A DNA stretch of 64,000 bases from Ipomoea triloba (Eukaryota > Streptophyta > Magnoliopsida > Solanales > Convolvulaceae): assembly GCF_003576645.1 (NCBI RefSeq), contig NC_044925.1, positions 6,619,135 through 6,683,134 of the forward strand, read 5' to 3'. The notes beneath the pieces are model-generated. The model worked only from the letters and a program-made list of their open reading frames with translations, ran no database searches and had not been told where the DNA came from. A program made the translations under genes and the position numbers. Within the stretch, counting starts at the first letter, position 1, and each line of letters begins with the position of its first letter. Positions 21,548-31,169 of this stretch are shown here, one piece after another.

Positions 21548-23320
21548 CTAATTAAAGACCTTGAAACTCTGAACACACCTAGATGTTCCTTGAGGCAGGG
21601 GTATGGCACTCCTATTTGCCTGATTTTCCGGTGCATTCAAAAGATTTGGAGCCTGACTGCCTTGTTGGGGCTGTTGAACTTGTTGTTGGCGCTGCTGTTG
21701 GGATATAGGGGATCCTTTCATTGTGGCTTTGGTGGCTTGATTCACAACATTTGGTCCTAGACCAATCTGAGTCTTTTCCACCTGCGGTGCGAAATTAGCA
21801 TTCCGATTTTGGAAAAATCTGTTTGAGTAGCCAAAGTTGTGGGATGCCAACTGCTGAATTTTCTGAAGAACTTCTTCTACAGGAGGTGGAGGTCCAGGGA
21901 CCCTTGTGTGTCTATATCGGCAGTCGGGACCGTTTGGACAAAATCCCAATTTGTACCTGCATTTAAGAACAAACAATCAGAAAATACCACTGTAAATGAG
22001 GGAATCATAATCCCATGTCAAAAGTCTGTAGCATAAAAAATCTCTTCCACGCATAACCAGTCATCAAATTGAAATACTCGGTATTGCATAATCCCGTGTC
22101 ACTGTTATGAACACAAGCTAAATTGCTAAAATAGGCTGAAGAGCAGTGGCTTCAACGGCGCCGTTTTAATTAGTTGAATGCTGTCGTTTTATCTTTATGA
22201 TTTTACCAGTATTCGATGATTAAATTGAAGCCCCACGACGTCGTTTTGACAACCCAGCTGGCTGTTGTTTATTCCCCCAGCTGCTGCTGACGTCAAGTAC
22301 TGAAGAGGTGAAGCTGGCATTTCAACCACGAAGATAGCGCGACTCTGTTATCAATTGTCGTTTCATTTAATTTTCAGACAATGTTGTGGATTTCAGATTA
22401 TGCTTCTATGAACAAGAATCCTTTTTTTCTGTTTTCTCCCAAACACTCTTAATTTTCCCCCTACTTTCTGCAATTCTCAATTCCTTGTTATCTGAAGTTC
22501 CCAGGACATTACAGTCACAAACAAGAAATTTGCTAGCATCCAAGAACCAGACCTTGTGATGAAACCATCAATAAAGTTACTACCAAAATCAATTCAAGAA
22601 AGTCATTATCAAAACAATTGACAAAGAACATGAAAGGAAAAAGTTTTAAAATATACTTTCAAATTACATGCAGAGTAAAATAAAAAGAGCATTCCTTCGC
22701 GCCCCCAAAAAAAATGTATGATGCATCTCCGGTGGATGGCAATCGATTAAAAAAAAAAAAAAAAACAAACAAACAAACAAACAAACAGAATGAAGCAGAG
22801 AATAACAGATGGATTTTACACATAAATGAAGAACGGAATCTCCGGTGGATGGCAATCGATTGAAAAAATATATATACGTAGTTGAATATAGCAGAGAATA
22901 ACAGATGGATTTTACACATAAATGAACAGAATCTCACATGTTGCATTCCTTGATGTCCTCATTGGTATGCTTATAAACGCAGTCCTGCTCGCGGCACTCG
23001 CCGTAGAGCCTGAAAAAGCGACAGACAGGCATGCGGGACTTATCGTACTGGTGTAGGAACCCGCACGCATCTCCCTTCATACACAGACCCCGCAGCCAGT
23101 GGCGGCACACCGTCTGGCGGAAGCTCCGCCGGTTGACGCCCGTTCCGACGTCCTGAGCGGCGTCCGCATGGGCTGAGGCGAGAGTTGATAGGTTATTGGC
23201 GCCCGGGACCGCATTCCGGTCGGATGATTGGATACCGGGTACGGATGCAGTAGGGTGAGTGGGCCCCGAATCTAAACCGCCCTCGAAGTCGAAGCTCAGA
23301 CCTCCATCTCCGTCATCCAT
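21548..23320 (-). CDS. CPSF30: CPSF30 short form (three CCCH zinc fingers), exons 1-2 with read-through into intron 2
   Basis: Exon 1 (23320-22938) and exon 2 (21956-21579) are joined through a split Met codon. The protein starts MDDGDGGLSFDFEGGLDSGP and has three CCCH fingers: C72-x7-C80-x5-C86-x3-H90, C100-x8-C109-x4-C114-x3-H118 and C126-x7-C134-x5-C140-x3-H144. Then follow PGPPPPVEEVLQKIQQL and a Q-rich linker ending PLPQGTSR. If intron 2 is not spliced, the frame continues CVQSFKVFN and stops at 21548, giving 263 residues. In Arabidopsis a short CPSF30 of similar size arises by polyadenylation within intron 2 (established knowledge). By analogy, this form would bind RNA and act in 3'-end processing. 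This part has no visible lesion. Confidence 0.8.
21579..21956 (-). CDS. CPSF30: CPSF30 coding exon 2
   Basis: Acceptor AAATGCAG|GTACAAATTG and donor ACATCTAG|GTGTGTTC. It encodes the end of zinc finger 3 (YKLGFCPNGPDCRYRH), the proline-rich PGPPPPVEEV block and the Q-rich linker. It ends in phase 2 within an Arg codon. Confidence 0.85.
22715..22930. repeat. Two-copy local duplication at the 5' end of CPSF30 intron 1
   Basis: ATCTCCGGTGGATGGCAATC occurs near 22725 and again near 22840. Each copy is followed by a poly-A/AC or AT tract and then GCAGAGAATAACAGATGGAT plus TTTACACATAAATGA. The second copy ends about 10 bp from the exon 1 donor. Confidence 0.8.
22938..23320 (-). CDS. CPSF30: CPSF30 coding exon 1
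   Basis: It runs from the start ATG (23320-23318) to the donor AACAT|GTGAGA. It encodes residues 1-127 plus two bases of Met128, including zinc fingers 1 and 2. Its GC content is clearly higher than the surroundings. The 5' UTR lies upstream from 23321. Confidence 0.85.
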
Positions 23321-23590
23321 TGCACTCCGTATGTTTCTATAGTGTGTGTTGTGAGAAATCTGTGTTTCAGCTTTTCCAGACGGCGTGGCGACCGAGACGG
23401 GAAATTTGCAGTTTGTACGGATTTTGCACCGAATGCGGAAGACGAAGGTTGAATTGCTATTCCATTAGATCGTTGAAGTTTTGGAACACGTCTAATGCAT
23501 CATATTTTCGTTTTAGCCCCGTAACAATTGTGATATTATTTTCATATTTAATTTTTTTTATTTTAATTATTTTAGGTTACGTTTGATGGG
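23321..23590 (-). promoter_or_regulatory. 5' UTR and promoter region of CPSF30 homologue
   Basis: Relatively GC-rich sequence upstream of the start codon before the MITE pair begins. The transcription start is not defined from sequence alone. Confidence 0.4.
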
Positions 23591-23611
23591 GACTTTTTTG
23601 TATTCTACTAT

Positions 23612-24260
23612 GGCTATGTTTGGCAAACCTAGCTGAAAAGGTAGCTGAAAGCTAAAAAGTAGCTGAAAACTGAAAAGCTATAAGCTCGAAGCTGAAATCT
23701 GAAGAGGTGTCAAGCTAGTTGTTATGCTTAAAAGTGTTTGGTAAAATTAGCTTTTTGATAAGCTGATAAATGTAAAAAGACTAAAAAGAACATCTTCATA
23801 CAATTTAAATAATTTTAAATTTAAATAAGTTTGTTTATATATTAAAATATAAAATAATGAAATCAATATATTTAAATAAAATATAAAGTAAGGACACATA
23901 TTTGAAAATATATAAAGTAAAAAAAATGTTTATAACTCATAAGATTAGTTCATACAAAAATTAATGTTCAAACACAAATGTCAAACTGAAATTACTACCA
24001 AACATAATGAAAAAAAATCAAAAGGATTTTAATTGAGAGGGTAAAGGATGTCATTTATTTAAAATAATAAGGATAAAGATGGAAAAAAAGTTAAAAAGCT
24101 ACTAACTTATTTTTTAAAAGCTATCCCAAGTAGCGTTTCAAAATAAGTTCTTATTTTAAGCTACTAGCTTATTTTGAGAACATTACCAAACATAGCTTAT
24201 AGCTTATTAGTAGCTTAAAATAAGCTATAAGCTCCTAAATAAGCTCTGTCAAACAGAGCC
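23612..24260. mobile_element. MITE copy 1 (GGCTATGTTTGGC ends)
   Basis: The left end GGCTATGTTTGGCAAACC is mirrored by the right end TGTCAAACAGAGCC. The interior is AT-rich with repeated TAGCTGAAAGCTGAAAAGC and AGCTTATTTTGAGAAC phrases. It is non-coding and very similar over its full length to the copy at 24287-24938. Confidence 0.75.
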
Positions 24261-24286
24261 TATTAGGTTTTGATACCCATTACTAT

Positions 24287-24938
24287 AGCTATGTTTGGCA
24301 AACCTAGCTGAAATAGTAGCTGAAAGCTGAAAAGTAGCTGAAAGCTGAAAAGCTATAAGCTCGAAGCTGAAATCTGAAGAGCTGCTAAGCTAGCTGTTAT
24401 GCTTAAAAGTGTTTGGTAAAATTAGCTTTTTGATAAGTTGATAAATGTAAAAAGACTTAAAATGACATCTTCATAAAAGTTAAATAGTTTTAAATTTAAA
24501 TAGGTTTGTTTACATATTAAAATATAAAATAATGAAATTAATATAATTTAATAAAATATAAGTAAGAACATATATTTAAAAATATATAAAGTAAAACAAG
24601 ATGTTTATAATTCATAAAATTAGTTCATACAAAAATTATTGTTCAAACACAAATATCAAATTAAAATTACAACGAAACATATTGAAGAAAAAAGGCCAAA
24701 AGAATTTTAATTGGGATGGATAAATGATGTCATTTATATAAAATAATAAGGATAAAGATGGAAAAAAGTTAAGAAGCTACTAGCTTATTTTTGAAAAGCT
24801 ACCTGAAGTAGCGTTTCAAAATAAGCTCTTATTTTAAGCTATTAGCTTATTTTGAGAACATTACCAAACAAAGCTTATAGCTTATTAGTAGCTTAAAATA
24901 AGCTATAAGTTCCTAAATAAGCTCCGCCAAACATAGCC
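24287..24938. mobile_element. MITE copy 2, tandem to copy 1
   Basis: Same family and same orientation as copy 1, only 26 bp away. Ends: AGCTATGTTTGGCAAACC and GCCAAACATAGCC. The superfamily is not certain; a TA flank is compatible with a mariner-type or hAT-type MITE. Confidence 0.75.
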
Positions 24939-25194
24939 TATATTTGTATGTCTATTTTTGTAATTTTTGTTAGAGTTTTTTGCAGTTTTGGTCCTACGAC
25001 TATTATGGCACTAACAATATGAATCCATAACTTTAAAAATTTGTATAATTGGTCCAAGAGTATCGATTTCTTAGCAAAAATAGTCTTTCTAGCGATCTAT
25101 GGTCAATTTTTCATCAGAAATTTTTGTTCTCCTTTTCTACATGGGTATAATGGTCTTTCCATTTACCTAAACTAATGACCTAAAAAACAACAAC

Positions 25195-25224
<30 letters not shown>

Positions 25225-25227
<3 letters not shown>

Positions 25228-26137
25228 TTGTCATTTTAGTCCTGTGACTATTAAGGTTTTGTTAATTGTAATTCACGACTTTCAAAATTGTTAATTTAGT
25301 ACCTTAACTATTCAATTTTTATCAATTTTGATAACTCCAGCTAAATTGCCAGTTAAATCTCACTGGAAAATATTAATTAGTAAAATAATGATGGTATTTT
25401 AGTCATTTTACTTCTCTTCTTTTTCTTCTCCGATGAGTCCATCTCAGCTACCATGTTTTCGGCCATCCTTTCTTCTTTAGATTATTGGCACAGCTACTGC
25501 CATTTTTATACAGAAGAAGGAAAGAAACACGACAAAGAAGCTAGCTAGCTTTGGATTAAAGTTACAAAGAATGATTCTACTACCCAACTCCAGACACTTT
25601 GAGAGTAATTTATTCAAGTTATGGAACACATATTTTCTTTAATGGCTTAGGAAACGGTATCTCTCTTGATTTTAGAAATGTAAACAATCGGGCGCCAGTG
25701 TCAACCATTTGAGCCATCAGGAGCTACTTCTCTATCAACTCCTCCGCCGAGGCAAAGCAGCTTATAACGAAGGGCATCAAGGACTTATAGACTCTTATTC
25801 TCATCATGGACTATCACGAGGAGGTCGCTGACGAGTTCTAGGGGATCAAACTCTAGTGGATTTCTGACATGGACGTCCCCAACCGCCAGACCATTAGTTT
25901 CAGTGGCAGAGGCGTAGCTGAGATAGCCTCGTCGGAGAAGAAAGAAAAGAGAAGTAAAATGACTAAAATACCCTCATTATTTTATGTATTAATATTTTCC
26001 TATGAGATTTGGCCGGAGTGACCAAAATTAATAAAAATTTAATATTCTATAGTTACGGTACTAAATTAACAATTTTAAAAGTCATAGATTGCAATTAACA
26101 AGACCACAATAATCACATGACCAAAATGACAATTTAC
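25225..26137. mobile_element. Pack-MULE-like element with ~225-bp inverted repeats
   Basis: The arm 25225-25452 (TTGTCATTTTAGTCCTGTGA ... TTCTCCGATGAG) is the near reverse complement of 25914-26137 (CTCGTCGGAGAAG ... TGACCAAAATGACAA). Long terminal inverted repeats around a host gene fragment are the definition of Pack-MULEs. The interior holds an AAA-ATPase fragment (25723-25905). Confidence 0.7.
25723..25905 (+). pseudogene. Captured AAA-ATPase (BCS1-like, AAA_assoc domain) fragment
   Basis: One frame reads YFSINSSAEAKQLITKGIKD, then TLILIMDYHEEVADEF, GIKL and WISDMDVPNRQTISFS, with stops between blocks. This matches the AAA_assoc region of plant mitochondrial-type AAA-ATPases (pattern YLS..SS..AKRL..., MDDHEEVTDEF.G.KLWW, TQTISF). 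It covers only part of one domain and has three in-frame stops, so it is non-functional as protein. Its location between MULE arms indicates capture. Confidence 0.6.
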
Positions 26138-26331
26138 TCTTATAATAATGATAAACTCATATTACGCACACACTTTCACCCTCCTTCTCCCTCTTTTACC
26201 TATTTTACTATCCACCTATTTTACTATCCATACCAATAAACACTAACCCTCAACAAATTTTAAATTCACCCAAGTAAACGCATTAATCTTCATTTGGGAT
26301 TTCATGGTGTTGAAGTTATTTTAAGAGTAGT

Positions 26332-26700
26332 TTGAGAATAACTCGTAATATTCAAGTTCTCCAAAGTGAAAAGAAAAGAATGAGTTCGCATAATTTGAGA
26401 AGTAATTCGAATATTCCGCAATACAGTAAGTTTTCGATGTTTAAACTGTTAATTTTAACTATATTTGTGTCTATATGTGTAGTTTATATGTACGTGAGTT
26501 CAAATGGTGCTTCTGTGATGTTAGCAGTGTTCGTCTTAGCTTTTGTGATTTTAGTAGTGTTGGTATGGCGCCTTTATGCATTGTGTTTATATAAAGTATA
26601 TTCTAAAGTATTTATGCACTATACGTCTGGGTTTCATATAAAGTGCTCCATTACTTTAATTTATTATGAAATGCGTTTAAGGGTGTGTTTGAAAACCTAG
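26332..26700 (+). other. Unrecognised 122-codon ORF, probably not a gene
   Basis: It encodes a basic N terminus followed by two hydrophobic stretches (about residues 38-55 and 60-85) that could span a membrane. I recognise no family. Its last few codons run into the MITE that begins at 26681, and codon use is AT-rich like the surrounding non-coding DNA. It is most likely chance or decayed sequence. Confidence 0.2.
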
Positions 26701-27147
26701 AAAATGATTTCTAGAGATCATTTTCTGAGTTTTCAGTGTTTGGCAAGGTAGAAAACTTAAAGTCAATAGAAAATCATATCTTAGTCAATAGAAAATACAT
26801 TAAATTTTCAGGAAAACGGCTCCTCTTTTTTTTTTAGAAGTCATTTTCCAAGTGCTTCTACCAAGTTCTTTGTCATCTCTTACACCTATCTTCTTCTCAC
26901 CTTCTTTCGAAAACCAGTCGGCCATATTGGTTCCGAAGCCAGTCAACCAATGTGATTTTGTAGTGAAATTTTGCTGTGATTTTTTTATTTTGTTGTGATT
27001 TTTTTTTATTTTATCGTGATTTTCCAGAAAATGAACCAAATACACTAAGACAATTTTCTAAAATGCAACCAAACACTAGAAAGGAAGATGTTTTCTAGAA
27101 TATGACTCATTTTTCAAAAGTTATTTTCCTGATTTCCAAACACATCC
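26681..27147. mobile_element. PIF/Harbinger-type MITE (TAA target duplication)
   Basis: The left end GGGTGTGTTTGAAAACCTAG and the right end (minus strand) GGATGTGTTTGGAAATCAGG form inverted repeats. TAA flanks both sides (26678-26680 and 27148-27150). The size of 467 bp fits Tourist-like MITEs. Confidence 0.7.
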
Positions 27148-27515
27148 TAAATTGAATTATACTGCAGACTGTAGTACTAATGTTATGTGGGGACCAGAAG
27201 ACCCCTAATATAATGTTTCCTTTTATCACGTGGCATGCACTTTCATAATTGCGAGACCCAATTTAGGCTTACTTGTAACTAAAACAATGTTATTAGCAGG
27301 TTTATCATGTTCCAAACACATTTGTTTGTTTTCTTGTATTTATGATTTACAGTTCATTATTCTGCAATTTGATACTTGTATTTAATTTAGGCTTACTTGT
27401 AATTAAAACAATGTTATTAGCATGTGATATAGGGATAAATCAAGTTTTACTCTTAAATTGTTACATGGTAGGACAATTAATAAAGTTAGGGGCCAACATA
27501 TTTTGGAGGTCAAAT

Positions 27516-27910
27516 GAGTTAATTACTGATTTGGTCCCTCGACTATTGAGATTTCACCACTTTGATCCTCGATAATTTTTCTTGCCTAATTAAGTCCTCG
27601 ACTTTGAAAATTTTAACAATTTTGGTCCTCCGTTTATTTTACCGTTTGATATCCGTTAAATCGGGACCAAATTGGTAATTTCACTATAGTCAAGGGACCA
27701 TTTCAGTCTAAAATTAGTTGTCGAATGGTCCATTGACTATAGCATAATTACCAATTTGGTCCCGATTTAACGGTTCTTTAACACCAAAATAAACGAAGGA
27801 CCAAATTGGTTAATTTTTTCAAAGCCGAGGACTTAATTGAGCAAGAAAAATTATCGAGGACCAAAGTGGTGAAATCCAAATAGTCGAGGGACCAAATTGG
27901 TAATTAACTC
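27516..27910. repeat. 395-bp near-perfect palindrome (fold-back element)
   Basis: From GAGTTAATTAC on the left to GTAATTAACTC on the right the two halves are reverse complements almost throughout: TTTGGTCCCTCGACTATT against AATAGTCGAGGGACCAAA, and AAATCGGGACCAAATTGGTA against TACCAATTTGGTCCCGATTT. Only a short unpaired centre lies near 27695-27730. There is no coding capacity. Confidence 0.85.
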
Positions 27911-28009
27911 GAGGTCAAATCGTTTTCTTCAACAACATTGATCAGAATGAATTTGGTTTAATAGTGTTGAGAGAGAAGTTGACAGGTTAGGGTACAGTGA
28001 TAATGAAGT

Positions 28010-29440
28010 AAAGTGTTACGCATTTTCACAATCTACATTAAGAGAACTACAAAGTGATGATGAAGCATGGTCTTTGGGGGTAAATGAATTAAATCCAAAT
28101 AGGGAAGTAGAGAATTGGGTGAACTCTACTGTAGTAGGAGAAGGAATATAATATGATAACGGTAGTGAGGGTGATGTAGAAAATGATGGGCAGTCTGAGA
28201 ACTGTAGTAACAGTGAGTATGAAATGGATAATACCACATCAAATAGAGATGATTTTGACTTTGATCAGAATGTTGATCCCACAATTGAGTATGGTGGTGT
28301 TGAAAGTAATTCTAATGAACCAATAGATCAGAAAAGTTGTGAAAGAAACTTAGATGAACCTAATCTATCAAATGAAGCATCACTAAAATACTCAAATAGT
28401 GACGCATGGGTAGGTAAGTGGCATGTTTTTAGGGCATGTACTGATAAGAGGGAGCCCACTTTTGTCCTAGGCTTGACTTTTGTTGGCAAAGAAGAGTTTA
28501 AGGAAGCAGTCACCAACTATGCATTTAATAATGAAAAAGACATTAAAATTGTAAAGAATGACAAAGAGAGATTAGTTGTGAAATGAAAGCATACTAGTTG
28601 TCCTTGGACAGTAGCTCTAAGAAAGCAACAAAATTCATTATCTTGGAGCATCTTTAGACTGACAAATAGACATGATGGTTGTTGTTAGACTTACGAAAAT
28701 TCAAGAACAACTTCAATTGTGGTTGCAAAGAGGTGGAGTAAGGAGATTGTACACCATGAGGATTGGAAAATGGAAGACTTTAGCCTTTAGGCAAAAGGTG
28801 TGTAAAGATGAAAGGTTTTTTTATTAGTACACATCAAGCCAAGCACCTTGTGCTCAGATGACATGTAGTGACCTCCCCCATATGGGAGGTCATGACACTA
28901 ATGGCATTAGAAAACTACGAAGATGCATATATTTAGTTCATTGTTAATCACGTAAACAACCAATAATTAATTTCATGCTTTGGACTAATAGTATATGTCC
29001 TATGATTTTGGGAAAGTTAAGGTTATTGAGAAAAAAAAAAAGCAACTGGCTATACATGATATAAATGTGATACTTATTTGAGATTGAAGTTATATATGAG
29101 ACACCACATAGAGTGGACTTGCAAAGAAGAACTTGTTCATGTATAAAGTGGGACCTCACTGGTTTTCCATGCTAACATGGTGTGTGTGCTATTTGGATTA
29201 AGCATGGGAAAATACCTATATATGATTACATCTATCCATGTTATTCTAAAGAAACATATTTGAATATTTATGAAGGATGTATCAAACCAATGACAGGCCC
29301 TGATGATTGGCCTTTAAGTGATAGAGTTCCACCTCTACCCCTTTTTGCACTGCCAAAGCAGGGAGGTCACAAAAATTACGAAAAAAGTCAGTTGGTGAGA
29401 TCACAAAAGATGGAAAAAGAGTAGCAAGGTCTCAAATACA
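28010..29440 (+). pseudogene. MULE transposase (MuDR-A-like), internally deleted
   Basis: An acidic N-terminal region leads into the MuDR DNA-binding domain (28224-28586: GLTFVGKEEFKEAVTNYAFN, NEKDIKIVKNDKERLVVK). After a stop come HTSCPWTVALRKQQN and RLTNRHDGC, the CPW and zinc-like part. After about 29160 the C-terminal block appears (WIKHGKIPIYDYIYPCYSKE, TYLNIYEGCIKPM, PDDWPL, PPLPLFALP). The catalytic DDE domain that should lie between is missing (28810-29150 shows no match). An active protein would move Mutator-like elements. Confidence 0.7.
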
Positions 29441-30410
29441 ATTACATTGCTCCAATTGCAAACAACCTGGCCACAATAACAGGAGATATCCTAATGATCC
29501 AAAGTTGACAGAAAATCTGGTAAAAATTTTTATTTTTGTAGAACAATCCAAGGAAAAGGGTGAGATCCAAGAAATCACAACAAGCCAATTCAACTTCTGG
29601 AAGCCAACAACTTGTTGAACCCACTGTTGAGCTACCTGTTGAGGCACATGTTGAACCCACTACTGAGGCTACTGAAGTACATGATGTTTACAGGCCACAT
29701 CCTATTGAAGTCCATGATATTTACATTACACATCCTACTGCAGTCCATTATGTTTTAACACAAGAAGATTATGATTTTTAGATGGCTTTATGCTCATTCA
29801 ATTTTGATGATCTTACACTACCAAATGGAGTCCCAATTGAAGTTCCAAAAAATAACCAAGTTTCAAGCCCTGTTGCAGCCCAAGTTGAAGTCCCTACTAA
29901 AGTCATTAAGAAGTATTGCACCATATCTTCTACCAATTAATGTTAGACAGCTCCTTTTTTTGTGTGTCAAACTATTATTATTAGGAATGTTTTGGTGTTG
30001 GTGAATATGCCAAAATGTAATTCTATTCTTTTTGTCAAGTTGAATTTGAATTGTTTTTGTATTGATGATATTTGGCAAGTTGAAGCCCCAATCCAGACTA
30101 TGATTTTTTTTTAATGTGCAATGTGTTGTTCTATTTTTGTTTAATTGTCAGGAAGTAAGTCATTTCATTGAAAGGTTATATGCAATCTTTTTGGTCAATT
30201 TCCAGTATATAATTTTCAATCATTTCATATGCATTTTCAATCAATTTTTAGCCATTACATACACAGCTATTGCATTCATAATCTTCAATTCTAGCCCAGA
30301 ATGTTCATATTTTTAGTCAATTACCAAGGAAGCCATTTCATTGAATGCAAACTATATTTCAATACACAATGTTCATACATAGACACTACAAAATATTTTT
30401 GCTTCCACTA
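29441..30410. other. AT-rich sequence downstream of MULE remnant
   Basis: A short frame at 29560-29778 encodes repeats of VEPT and VHDVY/VHDIY type and looks like the low-complexity tail of the transposase. Nothing else is recognised. Confidence 0.4.
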
Positions 30411-30414
30411 TAAA

Positions 30415-30730
30415 AATAGTGGACTAGGCTTTGTTAATAGTTGAACCACTATAAAAATTCTCTCTCTCTCTCACTCTTTACGTACTCGAGTTTCATATAT
30501 TTGTTGCATCATATATCTCGACAAAGCCATAAGTTTTCTCAAAGATCAAATGTGCAAAGTTAAAATAAAATATATCAAACATTTCCGCTGCTAACAAAAC
30601 TTTGATTGAATCCTTACTCTCTTCTTCTGAAGAAAGGGTATTGATTTGAGACGAAAGTTTTCAAAATCCCAGTGAGTTCACCCCACCCCCCACCCCCTAG
30701 ACTCACTTTCCTATCTAATCGGGACCAGCA
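30415..30730 (+). repeat. Copia LTR remnant (3' part only)
   Basis: It matches the end of the copia LTR at 32816-34514: TTAATAGTTGAACCACTATA, a (CT)n tract, a C-rich stretch and a terminal CGGGACCAGCA. No primer site follows, so it is a truncated solo remnant. Confidence 0.65.
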
Positions 30731-31054
30731 AACGTCGTCGGGATGGGGAGCCATGTAAATGAACCAAAACGTTAAACAACAAAAAACATACATATATCTA
30801 AATAAAATATAAATATAAATATAATAAAATATAAATATAAATATAATAACTGTGAATGATGGTTATACCCTTCATTTATTTCTTTTCTTTTTGTATATTA
30901 TGGTATAAAAGTTGTACGATACAATATTTTGGACAAACAAACCCCTATCATTATAACTTCCGTTATCTTTTCCACTATTGTTACCATACACATGCATCCA
31001 CCATATATTTTATTATCTTCTTCAATAATAATAATTTATACACATTATATATTG

Positions 31055-31078
31055 GAGTTGTTGTTGTTGTTGTTGTTG

Positions 31079-31113
<35 letters not shown>
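31055..31113. repeat. Microsatellite (GTT)n(ATT)n
   Basis: About 7 GTT units pass directly into about 12 ATT units. Confidence 0.9.
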
Positions 31114-31169
31114 TACAATAATTTAAATATCTAAAATCTAAATAAATCTAAAATGTTAATATAAAGTAC

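Larger units (their letters stand above)
14108..23320 (-). pseudogene. CPSF30: CPSF30 homologue, long (YTH) form disrupted
   Basis: Seven coding exons are recognisable, with GT-AG borders: 23320-22938, 21956-21579, 18103-17942, 17731-17621, 16439-16371, 15646-15560 and 14864-14268 (homology continues in another frame to 14108). CPSF30 is a subunit of the cleavage and polyadenylation specificity factor in the nucleus; plants alone fuse its CCCH zinc fingers to an m6A-reading YTH domain. Exons 1-2 are intact. Exon 3 is 162 nt, where the family's phase needs 163: it ends CATTTCAG instead of CATTTTCAG, so joining to exon 4 reads into TGA after about 312 residues. A second frame change near 14270 cuts off the conserved tail (…EDEAPRRSRHGEGKK). 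Several YTH residues also look altered. Either the long form is dead here, or two single-base assembly errors exist. Confidence 0.75.

Noticed and set aside
29560..29778. Repeat-containing ORF (VEPTVE, VHDVY units)
   Set aside because: Best explained as the low-complexity tail of the decayed MULE transposase, not a separate gene.
30929..31134. Hydrophobic ORFs rich in Leu/Ile
   Set aside because: They are translations of the (GTT)n(ATT)n microsatellite.
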